A DNA stretch of 64,000 nt from Marinarcus sediminis. GTDB taxonomy: Bacteria; Campylobacterota; Campylobacteria; Campylobacterales; Arcobacteraceae. The stretch covers positions 434,001 to 498,000 of the forward strand of contig NZ_CP182357.1 in assembly GCF_048571275.1 (NCBI RefSeq), read 5' to 3'. Of the stretch, positions 16,998 to 25,482 are shown piece after piece. The stretch's first letter is position 1, and each line of letters starts with the position of its first letter. A program made the position numbers and the translations under genes. The notes beneath the pieces were generated by a model. That model saw nothing but the letters and a program-made list of their open reading frames with translations. It did not search any database and was not told the DNA's origin.

Positions 16998-18269
16998 TTA
17001 TTTTCTATTTTTACTGCAGTAATTTCGGTTTTGCTCTATTTTATTTTGATAACTCAGCTTCATAAACTCTTCCATTTGGTTATTTGAAATATATTCATAA
17101 CCAAAAGTTTCTCGCCACAAACTTTCATCTTCCATACATAAATAAAAGTAGACCTCTTTGTGCCAAGGAGCAAAAGAGTCATACGCATGTTTAAACATCT
17201 CTTTTTTAATCTCCAATGGATACGATTGTTTTCCATTGGCATCAATAAAAGGCATTTGCAATATTTTAGATTTAAAATTTCTGCTGCGTATTTTTTGAAT
17301 CACTGGTTTGATAAAAGTTAACGTTCCAAAAGAGACCAATGCCACTTTTTTGGCATCAAACGACTCAATGAGCGATTGATACACTTTTCCATACTCCTCA
17401 AGATAGTTTTCATAGTGAACAATGGGGTGAAAGTGAAACCCCACCAATACTCCTTTTTGACTGAGCTTTTGTGCAGCATCAAGACGCTGTTCCAAAGAAG
17501 CGGCCAAATGCTCTTCATTTTCAATAATTGTTGGGGTATTTAACGACCACGTACAAATGATATTTTTTGGCACATCGTTTTCTAAAAAATATTTGATGTT
17601 ATTGGATTTGGTTTTAAACTCCAAAATCACATTGGGATGATCAAATGCAAATTCAAACAAAGCATCTAAAATGCCCTCTTTATTTCCCCACATCAAAGAG
17701 TCTGAACTCTGTCCTGTACCTATATGATAAGTCTCATTGGGATCCAGTTGTAAATTTTTCAGATTCTCTTTAAAGTTACTGTCAAAACCAATTTTATCTT
17801 GATTATAAAAAGATTGAATGGAGCAATAACTGCAATCAAATCCACACGATTGTACGGCATCTAACGTAAGTAAATTGCAACATCGCGTTTTGGGACTGGC
17901 AACAGGGCAAGCTCCTAACGCTGTTTTTTCGCCTTCAAATGAAGTAAAAGAGAATTTACGAATATCATCTTTGTACAACGCTTTTGAAAAGTTTTTGTAA
18001 CTGTTGGGTTGCTTTTTTAATCTCTCCCAAACCGACCTAATATCATTAAAGGCAACTTTTCTATTGGGATAGTCTGCTTTAAATACTTTTTGAATATCCT
18101 CTTCATGCCACATGACAAAATCAATGGCAAAATCAATGAGTTGCTTTAACTCTTGAAAACTGAACTCATACTGCAGAGCTTTTTCTTTGATAAACAGTTG
18201 CGTTTCTAAAGGCAAATGATTATAGTTGGTTTTAGGAATATGTTCACTCAATTTTTCTTCATAATTCAT
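16998..18269 (-). CDS. Spore photoproduct lyase-family radical SAM protein
   Basis: A 423-residue protein with a radical SAM cluster motif CGFDCSYC (C142, C146, C149) preceded by a CC pair (130-131), in the arrangement seen in SplB-like proteins, and a following CSIQSFYNQDK segment. SplB homologues in non-sporulating bacteria are annotated as DNA photolyase/SPL family, and their substrate is mostly unproven. A nucleic-acid repair or modification role is likely. The start overlaps the stop of the upstream nucleosidase-like gene by 4 bases (ATGA), suggesting translational coupling with it. Confidence 0.8.
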   Translation of the reverse strand: MNYEEKLSEHIPKTNYNHLPLETQLFIKEKALQYEFSFQELKQLIDFAIDFVMWHEEDIQKVFKADYPNRKVAFNDIRSVWERLKKQPNSYKNFSKALYKDDIRKFSFTSFEGEKTALGACPVASPKTRCCNLLTLDAVQSCGFDCSYCSIQSFYNQDKIGFDSNFKENLKNLQLDPNETYHIGTGQSSDSLMWGNKEGILDALFEFAFDHPNVILEFKTKSNNIKYFLENDVPKNIICTWSLNTPTIIENEEHLAASLEQRLDAAQKLSQKGVLVGFHFHPIVHYENYLEEYGKVYQSLIESFDAKKVALVSFGTLTFIKPVIQKIRSRNFKSKILQMPFIDANGKQSYPLEIKKEMFKHAYDSFAPWHKEVYFYLCMEDESLWRETFGYEYISNNQMEEFMKLSYQNKIEQNRNYCSKNRK

Positions 18270-18796
18270 AGGAACTCTTTAAGTTGTTTGAGTGAATTTT
18301 GCACAAGTTCAATCACAAAACTTTTTTTAGGTATGCTGGTATCTAAATAATCCGATACCACTTTAAAAACATAAATCTCACTTGTAGGTAAGTGTTTTTG
18401 TGCAACATAATGAAAATATTGCGCTTCCATATCTACAAGCTGTGTCGTTAATGCTGTTATATCGCTCAAAGGTTTATCCACCGTTGTAAGTGTTGCTTGT
18501 GGTATCTTTAAAAGCGCATGAGAAGTACAAAGAAGTGTTCCAATGGCAATGGATTCATCACGGCAACCTGCAATTCCAATATTAATGGCTTTTGTTATAT
18601 TAAAATTTTCAAAAATGTATGTTAATTTTTCTATGGTTTGAGTTTTTCCCATACCAGAAACAATTAAAACGTGAGTTTCATTTTCATATATAAAAGTATG
18701 TTGTTGATTTTGTATGAGTTTGAGTGTATCAATAAGGGGTCTTGCTTCTGCAAGTAATGCTGTATGAATAACTGTTTTTGAGGAGTTTGACATCAT
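18266..18796 (-). CDS. Nucleoside phosphorylase/nucleosidase-like protein, short
   Basis: A 176-residue member of the purine/uridine phosphorylase superfamily. It has a central NIGIAGCRDESIAIG loop, a VDMEAQYF segment corresponding to the ribose-binding Met-Glu motif, and a following VVSDYLD with the base-binding Asp. It is shorter than MTA/SAH nucleosidase (about 230 residues) and lacks part of the N-terminal strands. A specialised nucleosidase, such as a futalosine-hydrolase-like enzyme, or a partner of the adjoining radical SAM protein are options. No clear ribosome-binding site precedes the tandem ATG-ATG start; the rplS terminator stem lies immediately upstream. Confidence 0.65.
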   Translation of the reverse strand: MMSNSSKTVIHTALLAEARPLIDTLKLIQNQQHTFIYENETHVLIVSGMGKTQTIEKLTYIFENFNITKAINIGIAGCRDESIAIGTLLCTSHALLKIPQATLTTVDKPLSDITALTTQLVDMEAQYFHYVAQKHLPTSEIYVFKVVSDYLDTSIPKKSFVIELVQNSLKQLKEFL

Positions 18797-18804
18797 GTCA
18801 AAGT

Positions 18805-18832
18805 ATCAAGGTATTTTATTAAATACCTTGAT
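18805..18832 (-). terminator. Terminator-like hairpin after rplS
   Basis: ATCAAGGTATTT (18805-18816) pairs exactly with AAATACCTTGAT (18821-18832) across a 4-base loop. It sits just past the rplS stop in the minus direction and before the nucleosidase-like gene. The T-run after it is short, so partial read-through to 18796 is possible. Confidence 0.6.
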
Positions 18833-18840
18833 TTGAAAAA

Positions 18841-19197
18841 CTACTTTCTAAGCTCTTTAATTTTAGCTTTTTTACCAGTTAATCCTCTTAAGTAGTGAAG
18901 TTTCGCTCTTCTTACTCTACCTTTTCTTAATACATTGATCTCTTTTAAAGAGTCAGAGTATAATGGGAAAATTCTCTCTACACCAACGTTGTTAGCACCA
19001 ATTTTTCTGATTGTAAAAGTAGCGCCTGTACCTTCACCATGTCTAGCAATAACGATACCCTCGAATGCTTGAACTCTTGTTTTACTACCTTCTTTAATCT
19101 CAACACCAAGTTTTAAAGTATCACCTGCTCTGAATTGAGGGATCTCTTTGTTTTCAAGTTGCGCTGCTTCAAAGCTTGCAATATATCTGTTTTTCAT
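18841..19197 (-). CDS. rplS: 50S ribosomal protein L19
   Basis: A 118-residue L19. The family features are present: FRAGDTLKLGVEIKEG, R..AFEGIVIA near the middle, ERIFPLYSDS, and a basic C-terminus with RRAKLHYLRGL and KIKE. It lies at the 30S/50S subunit interface. The start ATG overlaps the trmD stop by 4 bases, the normal trmD-rplS arrangement. A hairpin follows the stop. Confidence 0.97.
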   Translation of the reverse strand: MKNRYIASFEAAQLENKEIPQFRAGDTLKLGVEIKEGSKTRVQAFEGIVIARHGEGTGATFTIRKIGANNVGVERIFPLYSDSLKEINVLRKGRVRRAKLHYLRGLTGKKAKIKELRK

Positions 19198-19871
19198 CGT
19201 TTTTCCTTATTAGGTCTATAATATTTTGTTTTACAAATGGACATCTGGAATTTTAAGTCGGAAATTTTACTATGATTTCCCTTTAAGAATTCTTTAACAA
19301 CGCTTAGATTTTCAAAAATTTCCGGTTTTGCAAAAGAAGGTGCCTCTAAAAGTTGATTTTCATAGCTCTCAACCTCCAAAGACTCGGCATTGCCAAGTAC
19401 TCCTTCAACATTTCTTGAAATTGCATCCATCATGGTTAATGAAGGTAATTCTCCCCCTGTTAAGATAAATTCACCAATTGAAAAGACTTCATCGGCATAT
19501 TTTTCAATAACACGCTCATCAATTCCTTCATATCTGCCACTTACAAAAACAATGTTTTTTTTCTTTGATAGTCTTTTAGCATCATTTTGCTTAAAAGCTT
19601 TAGCAGCAGCCAAAGGAAATATGATATACGCCTCTTCATTTTTTGCTTTTATGGCATCTAAACAATCAAAAAGAGGCTGACACGTCATCAGCATTCCTGC
19701 GCCACCACTTATCATGGGAGCATCGACTTTTAAATGCTTATTTTGCGTGTAATCTCTTGGATTGTAGAATTCATACTCAACAAATCCTGACTCCACTGCT
19801 CTTTTTAAAATGGAATCTTGAAAATAAAACTCTATTAAATTTGGGAAGAGTGTTACGAATGTAAATTTCAA
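19194..19871 (-). CDS. trmD: tRNA (guanine-N1-)-methyltransferase TrmD
   Basis: A 225-residue SPOUT methyltransferase that modifies G37 of tRNAs and so prevents +1 frameshifting. Signature segments are NPRDYTQNKHLKVDAP, ISGGAGMLM, VFVSGRYEGIDERV and the trefoil-knot SIGEFILTGGELP. The start is TTG at 19871; it gives the normal N-terminus (MKFTFVTLFPN) and no upstream ATG is available. In many bacteria rimM and rpsP lie directly upstream. Here a short intergenic region and a divergent reading frame lie upstream instead. Confidence 0.95.
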   Translation of the reverse strand: MKFTFVTLFPNLIEFYFQDSILKRAVESGFVEYEFYNPRDYTQNKHLKVDAPMISGGAGMLMTCQPLFDCLDAIKAKNEEAYIIFPLAAAKAFKQNDAKRLSKKKNIVFVSGRYEGIDERVIEKYADEVFSIGEFILTGGELPSLTMMDAISRNVEGVLGNAESLEVESYENQLLEAPSFAKPEIFENLSVVKEFLKGNHSKISDLKFQMSICKTKYYRPNKEKR

Positions 19872-19881
19872 ATTATTATAG

Positions 19882-19904
19882 TCACACTTTAAATGTAAGT
19901 GTGA
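19882..19904. promoter_or_regulatory. Inverted repeat in trmD leader
   Basis: TCACACTT (19882-19889) and AAGTGTGA (19897-19904) form an 8-base inverted repeat with a 7-base spacer. It lies 10 bases upstream of the TTG start of trmD, in the divergent region shared with the metE-side reading frame. It could be an operator or an mRNA hairpin that limits trmD translation. A C4-T3 and T-rich stretch on the + side is not a strong terminator signature. Confidence 0.35.
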
Positions 19905-19997
19905 TACCCCTTTCTTTTTTTAAAAGTCTATCATAATAATTTTTATTTTAAATTAAGCATTAATCATCTATATTCTATTTTTCAAAAGGTACAACAG

Positions 19998-20345
19998 ATG
20001 AGACACCTAAAAGGTTTTAGAAAAAACTACTTTTCACTGTCTGCAATAACGGCATATGCAACTGCTAAGAAATTAAATGACAATGAAGTACGCTCTAAAA
20101 AAAGTGCTTTTATCTGCCTAAGTATTGGTGATGAAAAAGAAGAAGAGTCTCCCCCTTTAGAAGAACTTTTATTACAAATTTCATCTTATACAGTAGGTCA
20201 AAAACCTTGTTATTGTAACTGTTTTTTTACATTAAAAACAAAACTTGCAATCTCAATTTTTAAATTTATCCCTCGATGCCCCTATTATTCGACACACTTT
20301 GCCTTTAGGCGTACAGGCGTTCATCCACCACATTTTATACTTTAA
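19998..20345 (+). CDS. Hypothetical small protein upstream of metE
   Basis: A 115-codon open frame starting at ATG 19998, with an AAAAGG sequence 10 bases upstream. The predicted product has a mixed first half with an acidic DEKEEESPP stretch, then a Cys-containing segment (KPCYCNCFF, RCPYY) and a basic/aromatic end (RRTGVHPPHF). I recognise no family. It ends 38 bases before the metE start on the same strand, so it could be a leader peptide gene, a regulator, or a chance frame across an RNA leader. No clear riboswitch consensus was identified. Codon content in the second half is less gene-like than the first. Confidence 0.35.
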   Translation: MRHLKGFRKNYFSLSAITAYATAKKLNDNEVRSKKSAFICLSIGDEKEEESPPLEELLLQISSYTVGQKPCYCNCFFTLKTKLAISIFKFIPRCPYYSTHFAFRRTGVHPPHFIL

Positions 20346-20383
20346 TCACACAAACAAACACAAAATAAATTAAGGATAATAAA

Positions 20384-22663
20384 ATGATAGAAAGCACCTA
20401 TATTGTAGGTTTTCCAAGAATTGGAGAACAAAGAGAGTTAAAAAAAGTATTAGAGAGTTATTGGGCCAATAATTGTTCATTTAGTGAGGTTCAAAATGTT
20501 GCAAGTGAGCTAAAAAAAAGACACTGGAATTATCAAAAAGATGCAGGTATTTCATACATAAGTTCAAATGACTTCTCTCTTTATGACACTGTTTTAGATA
20601 CGGCCATTATGTTAAATGCCATTCCCAAACGATTTAAAAATTTACGGGCCGAAGAGTTATATTTTTCTATGGCAAGAGGAAACAGCTCTTCAGTTGCAAT
20701 GGAGATGACAAAATGGTTTAATACAAACTACCACTATATCGTTCCCGAACTCTCTTTAGAAGATGAGTATAAACTGAATGCTTCAAAAATAATCAATGAA
20801 TATAATGAAGCAAAAGCCCTAGGAGTAAAAACAAAAATTAATCTTATGGGTCCCCTTACCTTTCTGGCCCTTTCAAAAAGAGTCGATGGGGGAGATAGCT
20901 TTGAACTGCTTCATAAAATCTTGCCCATTTACATTGAACTGTTTTATGAGTTATCAAAACTTGATGAAGTTGTAACCATTCAAATGGATGAGCCTATTTT
21001 TGTAAAAGAGAATGAGGCAAAATTTTTAAGTTTGATAAAACCCACCTATGATGAGTTGTCCTTAACGACAAATAACATAAAAATCATCGTAACAACTTAT
21101 TTTGAACACTCTAATGAAGCCACAAAAATTTTGGTTCATACTCCTATTTGGGGAATCGGACTTGATTTTTTATATGGAGATAAAAATTCAGATGCCTTAG
21201 AGTCTATTGCTCAAAGCGATAAATATTTAATTGCAGGGGTCATTGATGGAAGAAATATTTGGAAAAATGATATTCACAAATCTCTAAAACGTTTATCTGA
21301 CATCTCTGCTGTGATAAAAAAAGAGAAAATCATTATCGCTTCTTCGTGTTCTCTCTTACACACGCCTTTTACCCTAAAATATGAAAACACGCTTGATGAT
21401 GACATTAAAAACTGGCTGAGTTTTGCTTGCGAAAAACTGGATGAAATAGTACTGCTTTCAAAAGTGTTTCATCAAGGAGTTGAAAATTTAGAGGCAAAAG
21501 AACTCGAAGCCCTCAATAAAAATAAAGCGGCAAACAAAAGCAGACAAACGTCACTTTTAATCCATGACAAAAAAGTGCAAGACAGAGTTGAAAATTTTAA
21601 AACACTCAGCAGAGAGGGAACATATGCGGAGAGAATCAAAATACAAAAAGCACTGTTAAACTATGATTGCTTAGCTACTACAACGATTGGTTCATTCCCT
21701 CAAACCAATGAAATAAGAAAATCAAGAAGAGATTTCAAAACAAATGCGATCTCAAAAGAGGCATATACACAATCAATGAAAAATTACATCGATGAGTGTA
21801 TCGCTTTTCAAGAAGAGTGCAATTTAGATGTTTTAGTACACGGTGAGCCTGAAAGAAATGACATGGTGGAATATTTTGGTGAACAACTCAAAGGGTATGG
21901 ATTTACAATCAATGGTTGGGTTCAAAGTTATGGAAGCAGATGCGTAAAACCTCCATTTATCTATGGAGATATTTCAAGACCAAAGGCAATGACCGTAGAT
22001 TGGATTACGTATGCTCAAAGTAAAACAAAAAAAATCATGAAAGGAATGTTAACCGGCCCTGTCACAATACTCAATTGGTCTTTTGTAAGAGATGATAAAC
22101 CAAGAGATGAAGTCTCAAAACAAATTGCTGTAGCTTTAAGTGATGAAATAGATGATTTACAAAATGCTGGCATTAAAATCATTCAAGTAGATGAAGCTGC
22201 TTTTAAAGAGGGTTATCCTTTAAGAAAAGCTAACATCAAAACCTATGAAAATTGGGCCGTCAGAGATTTCAAAATTTGTGTCAGCAGTGCAAAAAAACAG
22301 ACTCAAATTCATACGCATATGTGTTACAGTGAATTTAATGATATCATCCAAACCATTGAAGATATGGATGCAGATGTGATTTCAATCGAAACAGCCAGAA
22401 GTGGCAATGAACTCTTAAAAGTATTTAAAAAACATGGATATAAACAAGAAGTTGGACCAGGTGTTTACGATATTCACTCTCCTCGAATTCCCAGCGTAGA
22501 GGAAATCATTAAACAAATCAAAAGCCTCTTAGAAGTTTTACCCAAAGAGCAACTTTGGATTAATCCAGATTGTGGTTTAAAAACCAGAAAATGGGAAGAG
22601 GTCATCCCCAGTTTAAAAAATATGGTAGAAGCCGTAGAACGTATCAAAAAAGAGAATAACTAG
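20384..22663 (+). CDS. metE: Cobalamin-independent methionine synthase
   Basis: A 759-residue MetE that transfers a methyl group from 5-methyltetrahydropteroyltri-glutamate to homocysteine. The N-terminal domain starts with VGFPRIGEQRELKK. The C-terminal catalytic domain has IGSFPQTNEIRKSRRDF, the VHGEPERNDMVEYF segment, and the zinc-site motifs HTHMCYSEF and, further on, the Cys of NPDCGLKTRKW. Its length matches the family. The start ATG follows an AAGGA site nine bases upstream. It sits in its own unit ending in a strong hairpin (22674-22711). The DNA metabolism of methionine here is B12-independent at this step. Confidence 0.97.
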   Translation: MIESTYIVGFPRIGEQRELKKVLESYWANNCSFSEVQNVASELKKRHWNYQKDAGISYISSNDFSLYDTVLDTAIMLNAIPKRFKNLRAEELYFSMARGNSSSVAMEMTKWFNTNYHYIVPELSLEDEYKLNASKIINEYNEAKALGVKTKINLMGPLTFLALSKRVDGGDSFELLHKILPIYIELFYELSKLDEVVTIQMDEPIFVKENEAKFLSLIKPTYDELSLTTNNIKIIVTTYFEHSNEATKILVHTPIWGIGLDFLYGDKNSDALESIAQSDKYLIAGVIDGRNIWKNDIHKSLKRLSDISAVIKKEKIIIASSCSLLHTPFTLKYENTLDDDIKNWLSFACEKLDEIVLLSKVFHQGVENLEAKELEALNKNKAANKSRQTSLLIHDKKVQDRVENFKTLSREGTYAERIKIQKALLNYDCLATTTIGSFPQTNEIRKSRRDFKTNAISKEAYTQSMKNYIDECIAFQEECNLDVLVHGEPERNDMVEYFGEQLKGYGFTINGWVQSYGSRCVKPPFIYGDISRPKAMTVDWITYAQSKTKKIMKGMLTGPVTILNWSFVRDDKPRDEVSKQIAVALSDEIDDLQNAGIKIIQVDEAAFKEGYPLRKANIKTYENWAVRDFKICVSSAKKQTQIHTHMCYSEFNDIIQTIEDMDADVISIETARSGNELLKVFKKHGYKQEVGPGVYDIHSPRIPSVEEIIKQIKSLLEVLPKEQLWINPDCGLKTRKWEEVIPSLKNMVEAVERIKKENN

Positions 22664-22673
22664 AGGAAACGAT

Positions 22674-22711
22674 AAAAACAGTTTTTATTTATGAGAGTAA
22701 AAACTGTTTTT
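22674..22711 (+). terminator. Terminator after metE
   Basis: AAAAACAGTTTTTA (22674-22687) pairs perfectly with TAAAAACTGTTTTT (22698-22711), a 14-base stem with a 10-base loop. The right arm ends in a T-run, typical of an intrinsic terminator. It separates metE from ilvA. Confidence 0.75.
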
Positions 22712-22748
22712 AGATACTATAACAAACAATAAAATATAAGAAGTAAAA

Positions 22749-23954
22749 ATGATTACACTCAATGACATAAAAAAAGCAAAAACAAGATTAGATGGGGTGA
22801 TTCAAGATACACCTTTAACATTTGCACCCAATTTAAGTAAACAGCTGGATGCTCAAATTTACTTAAAAAAAGAGAACTTACAAATTACAGGAAGTTTTAA
22901 AATTCGAGGGGCATTTAACAAAGTTGCAACCTTAACACAAGAACAAAAAGATGCAGGTGTAGTTGCTGCAAGTGCAGGAAACCACGCCCAAGGATTGGCA
23001 TTTTCTGCACAATATTTTAATTGCAAAGCCACCATTTTCATGCCAGAAGCTACGCCACTTACAAAAGTCAGTGGGGTAAAAGCATACAACGCCGAAGTTG
23101 TCTTAACGGGGCAAAATTATGATGAAGCCTATGCTGCAGCCATGGCATATACAAAAGCAAATAATAAAGTTTTTGTTCACCCTTTTGCCGATAATGATGT
23201 CATTGCGGGGCAAGGTTCAATTGCTTTAGATATTTACAATGAACTCAACGATTACGATATTTTAGTCGTACCCATTGGTGGCGGTGGACTCATCAGTGGT
23301 GCGGCCATTGCAGCTAAAGCACTCAATCCAAAGCTTAGAATTGTGGGAGTTGTTGCCAGTGGGGCAAGGGCCATGAAAGAGTCCTACGAAGCAAAAAATG
23401 CCATTGATTCAATGGCCGTTAAAACCATTGCCGATGGAATTGCTGTTCGTGATGTTACACCTAAGATGCTCAATTATGTTTTAGAGTATGTGGATCAAAT
23501 TGTTGAAGTCAGTGACAATGAAATTGCCAATGCCATTTTGTTTTTACTTGAAAAACAAAAATTGGTCGTAGAAGGAGCTGGAGCTGTTTCTGTTGCTGCA
23601 CTCATGCACAATGTTTTTGACTTTAAAAATAAAAAAGTCGTTGCTGTTTTAAGTGGAGGGAATATTGATGTTACCATGCTTTCACTGATCATTGAAAAAG
23701 GGTTAGTGAAATCAAATCGAAAAATGAATTTGATTGTTACACTTATTGATAAACCTGGTTCTTTAAAACATTTAACCACAATTTTCCAAGAGTGTGATGC
23801 GAACATTGTACAGATTGATTACGACAGAAATTCAGTCAAATTAGACTTTGGACAAGCCAATGTTACGATTGCCCTTGAAACAAAAGGGGAAGCACACCAA
23901 TGTAACATAAGGGAACAGTTAAGTTTAAATGGGTATAAATTCAAAGAAATATAA
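22749..23954 (+). CDS. ilvA: Threonine ammonia-lyase (threonine dehydratase)
   Basis: A 401-residue PLP enzyme deaminating threonine to 2-oxobutanoate for isoleucine synthesis. The PLP Lys is K51 in ITGSFKIRGA, the phosphate-binding glycine loop is PIGGGGLISG, and the SAGNHAQG stretch follows the family pattern. A single ACT domain (about residues 325-401, starting LIVTLIDKPGSLK) makes it the shorter IlvA/TdcB-like form with one regulatory domain. Isoleucine feedback is plausible. The threonine supply genes thrC and thrB are elsewhere in the window. Confidence 0.95.
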   Translation: MITLNDIKKAKTRLDGVIQDTPLTFAPNLSKQLDAQIYLKKENLQITGSFKIRGAFNKVATLTQEQKDAGVVAASAGNHAQGLAFSAQYFNCKATIFMPEATPLTKVSGVKAYNAEVVLTGQNYDEAYAAAMAYTKANNKVFVHPFADNDVIAGQGSIALDIYNELNDYDILVVPIGGGGLISGAAIAAKALNPKLRIVGVVASGARAMKESYEAKNAIDSMAVKTIADGIAVRDVTPKMLNYVLEYVDQIVEVSDNEIANAILFLLEKQKLVVEGAGAVSVAALMHNVFDFKNKKVVAVLSGGNIDVTMLSLIIEKGLVKSNRKMNLIVTLIDKPGSLKHLTTIFQECDANIVQIDYDRNSVKLDFGQANVTIALETKGEAHQCNIREQLSLNGYKFKEI

Positions 23955-24021
23955 GCAAACTTTGTATATCATACAAAACTAAAACTAGAAAAAAATAATA
24001 AAAAACGTTTAAAGGAAGAGA

Positions 24022-24711
24022 ATGGAAGGTAGATTATTTACGTTCTTAGGAGCAATCGGTGGACACTCACAAGAATGGATTATTTTATCGCACTTGATAT
24101 TAACAGTTGCGATTATATTTGTGATAGCCAGAGCTGCTACTACAAGAATGCAACTGGTACCAACAGGTTCGCAAAATGTGATGGAGATGTTTATTGGTGG
24201 GATCATCGCAATGGGTGCTGACACTATGGGTGAACAAAATGCACGAAGATATTTACCCTTAATTGGTTCATTGGCTTTGGTTATTTTTGTAAGCAATATG
24301 ATTGGAGTTATTCCAGGTTTTGAAGCACCAACAGCAAACATTAACTTTACACTGTCTTTGGCATTGATTGTTTTTATTTACTACAATTACGTGGGTATTA
24401 AACTCAATGGTTTTTTCAACTATTTTAAACACTTTATGGGACCAATGCCTATACTTGCTCCTTTAATGTTTCCAATTGAAATCATTTCTCACTTATCAAG
24501 AATTATCTCTTTATCGTTCCGACTTTTTGGGTCAATTCGAGGAGATGACATGTTCTTAATGGTACTTTTAATGTTGGTGCCTTGGTTATTACCATTACCA
24601 GGTTTCTTCTTATTAACTGCATTTGGATTATTACAAGCATTTATTTTCAGTATCTTAACATACGTTTATATTGCAGGTTCAGTTATGATGGCGGAAGAAG
24701 ACCATCACTAA
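24022..24711 (+). CDS. atpB: F-type ATP synthase subunit a
   Basis: A 229-residue polytopic subunit a of the F0 proton channel. The essential Arg lies in SLSFRLFGSIRGDDM, and the second conserved helix is QAFIFSILTYVYIAGSVMMAEE. It begins at ATG with a GGAAGAG site upstream. It stands alone, separate from the other atp genes, as is usual in Campylobacterota, where atpB is split from the main operon. A strong terminator follows. Confidence 0.96.
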   Translation: MEGRLFTFLGAIGGHSQEWIILSHLILTVAIIFVIARAATTRMQLVPTGSQNVMEMFIGGIIAMGADTMGEQNARRYLPLIGSLALVIFVSNMIGVIPGFEAPTANINFTLSLALIVFIYYNYVGIKLNGFFNYFKHFMGPMPILAPLMFPIEIISHLSRIISLSFRLFGSIRGDDMFLMVLLMLVPWLLPLPGFFLLTAFGLLQAFIFSILTYVYIAGSVMMAEEDHH

Positions 24712-24756
24712 ATAGTTGGTCTGAGTAAGCATCACTCAAACATAGAATCTGTTGTT

Positions 24757-24793
24757 AAAAGGGGAAAAGAGGAAACTCTTTTCCCCTTTTTTA
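24757..24793 (+). terminator. Intrinsic terminator after atpB
   Basis: AAAAGGGGAAAAGAG (24757-24771) and CTCTTTTCCCCTTTT (24776-24790) form a perfect 15-base stem closed by a GAAA tetraloop, followed by a T-run. This is the strongest terminator in the window. Confidence 0.92.
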
Positions 24794-24885
24794 TTTCTAA
24801 CGCAACAACTTCTTTTTATCCCTTTCAATCAATTTGAACATAAGTTATTATAGAATGTCTAAATATTTAAACCAAGGACACTTTC

Positions 24886-25449
24886 GTGCAGAACGACTTC
24901 TTTTCGTACCTTATAACCGATCCAAAATATTACAGCAATGAACCAAAAAAATTCAAAGAAAAACTCTCAGAAGTTTTAAAAAAAAATCAAATCAATATGG
25001 CCTGCTTCAGAGATAAAGAGTCTGAGAATTATGAAGAGTTAGCAACGGTTTTTGTACAAACGTGCAAAGCTTTTAATGTTAAAAAAATACTGCTTAATGA
25101 ACGCTATGAATTGGCAAAAAAAGTCGGAGCAACAGGAGTGCATTTAACTTCCAAACAATTTGATAAAATCAAAGATGCCAAAAAAGATGCACTTTTTGTC
25201 GTCATTTCATGCCATAATCTCAACGACATAAAAAAAGCTCAAAATGCCCATACCAATGCCGTTACATTTTCTCCTATATTTGAAACACCTAACAAAGGGG
25301 AAGCCAAAGGGTTAGAGGTTTTAGAAGAAGCAGTTGAGTTATATGATATTGATATTATTGCCTTAGGTGGCATATTAAGCTTGGAACAAATTGACCAAAT
25401 CAAATTAACCAAGGCTTCTGGCTACGCCTCTATACGCTATTTTATTTAA
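24886..25449 (+). CDS. Thiamine phosphate synthase-like protein (ThiE/TenI family)
   Basis: A 187-residue TIM-barrel protein of the ThiE/TenI family. Visible elements are CFRDKESE (the QLREK-type pyrophosphate-binding strand), GATGVHLTS, VISCHN, the FSPIFETPNKGEAKGLE loop, and ALGGIL near the end. ThiE couples HMP pyrophosphate and thiazole phosphate to make thiamine phosphate; TenI is a thiazole tautomerase. At 187 residues it is somewhat shorter than ThiE, so either role is open. The start is GTG at 24886 after an AAGGA site. No other thiamine gene is adjacent. Confidence 0.8.
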   Translation: MQNDFFSYLITDPKYYSNEPKKFKEKLSEVLKKNQINMACFRDKESENYEELATVFVQTCKAFNVKKILLNERYELAKKVGATGVHLTSKQFDKIKDAKKDALFVVISCHNLNDIKKAQNAHTNAVTFSPIFETPNKGEAKGLEVLEEAVELYDIDIIALGGILSLEQIDQIKLTKASGYASIRYFI

Positions 25450-25482
25450 TGTTCTCAAGATAGAATAAATAAGAAAAATACA

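Noticed and set aside
19872..20383. Cobalamin or SAM riboswitch upstream of metE
   Set aside because: No B12-box (GCCACTG) or SAM-box-like sequence was found by eye on the + strand; a covariance search is needed for a firm answer.
24712..24885. TPP riboswitch before the ThiE-like gene
   Set aside because: The gap contains the atpB terminator and no CTGAGA-type THI element; the gene starts from a plain ribosome-binding site.
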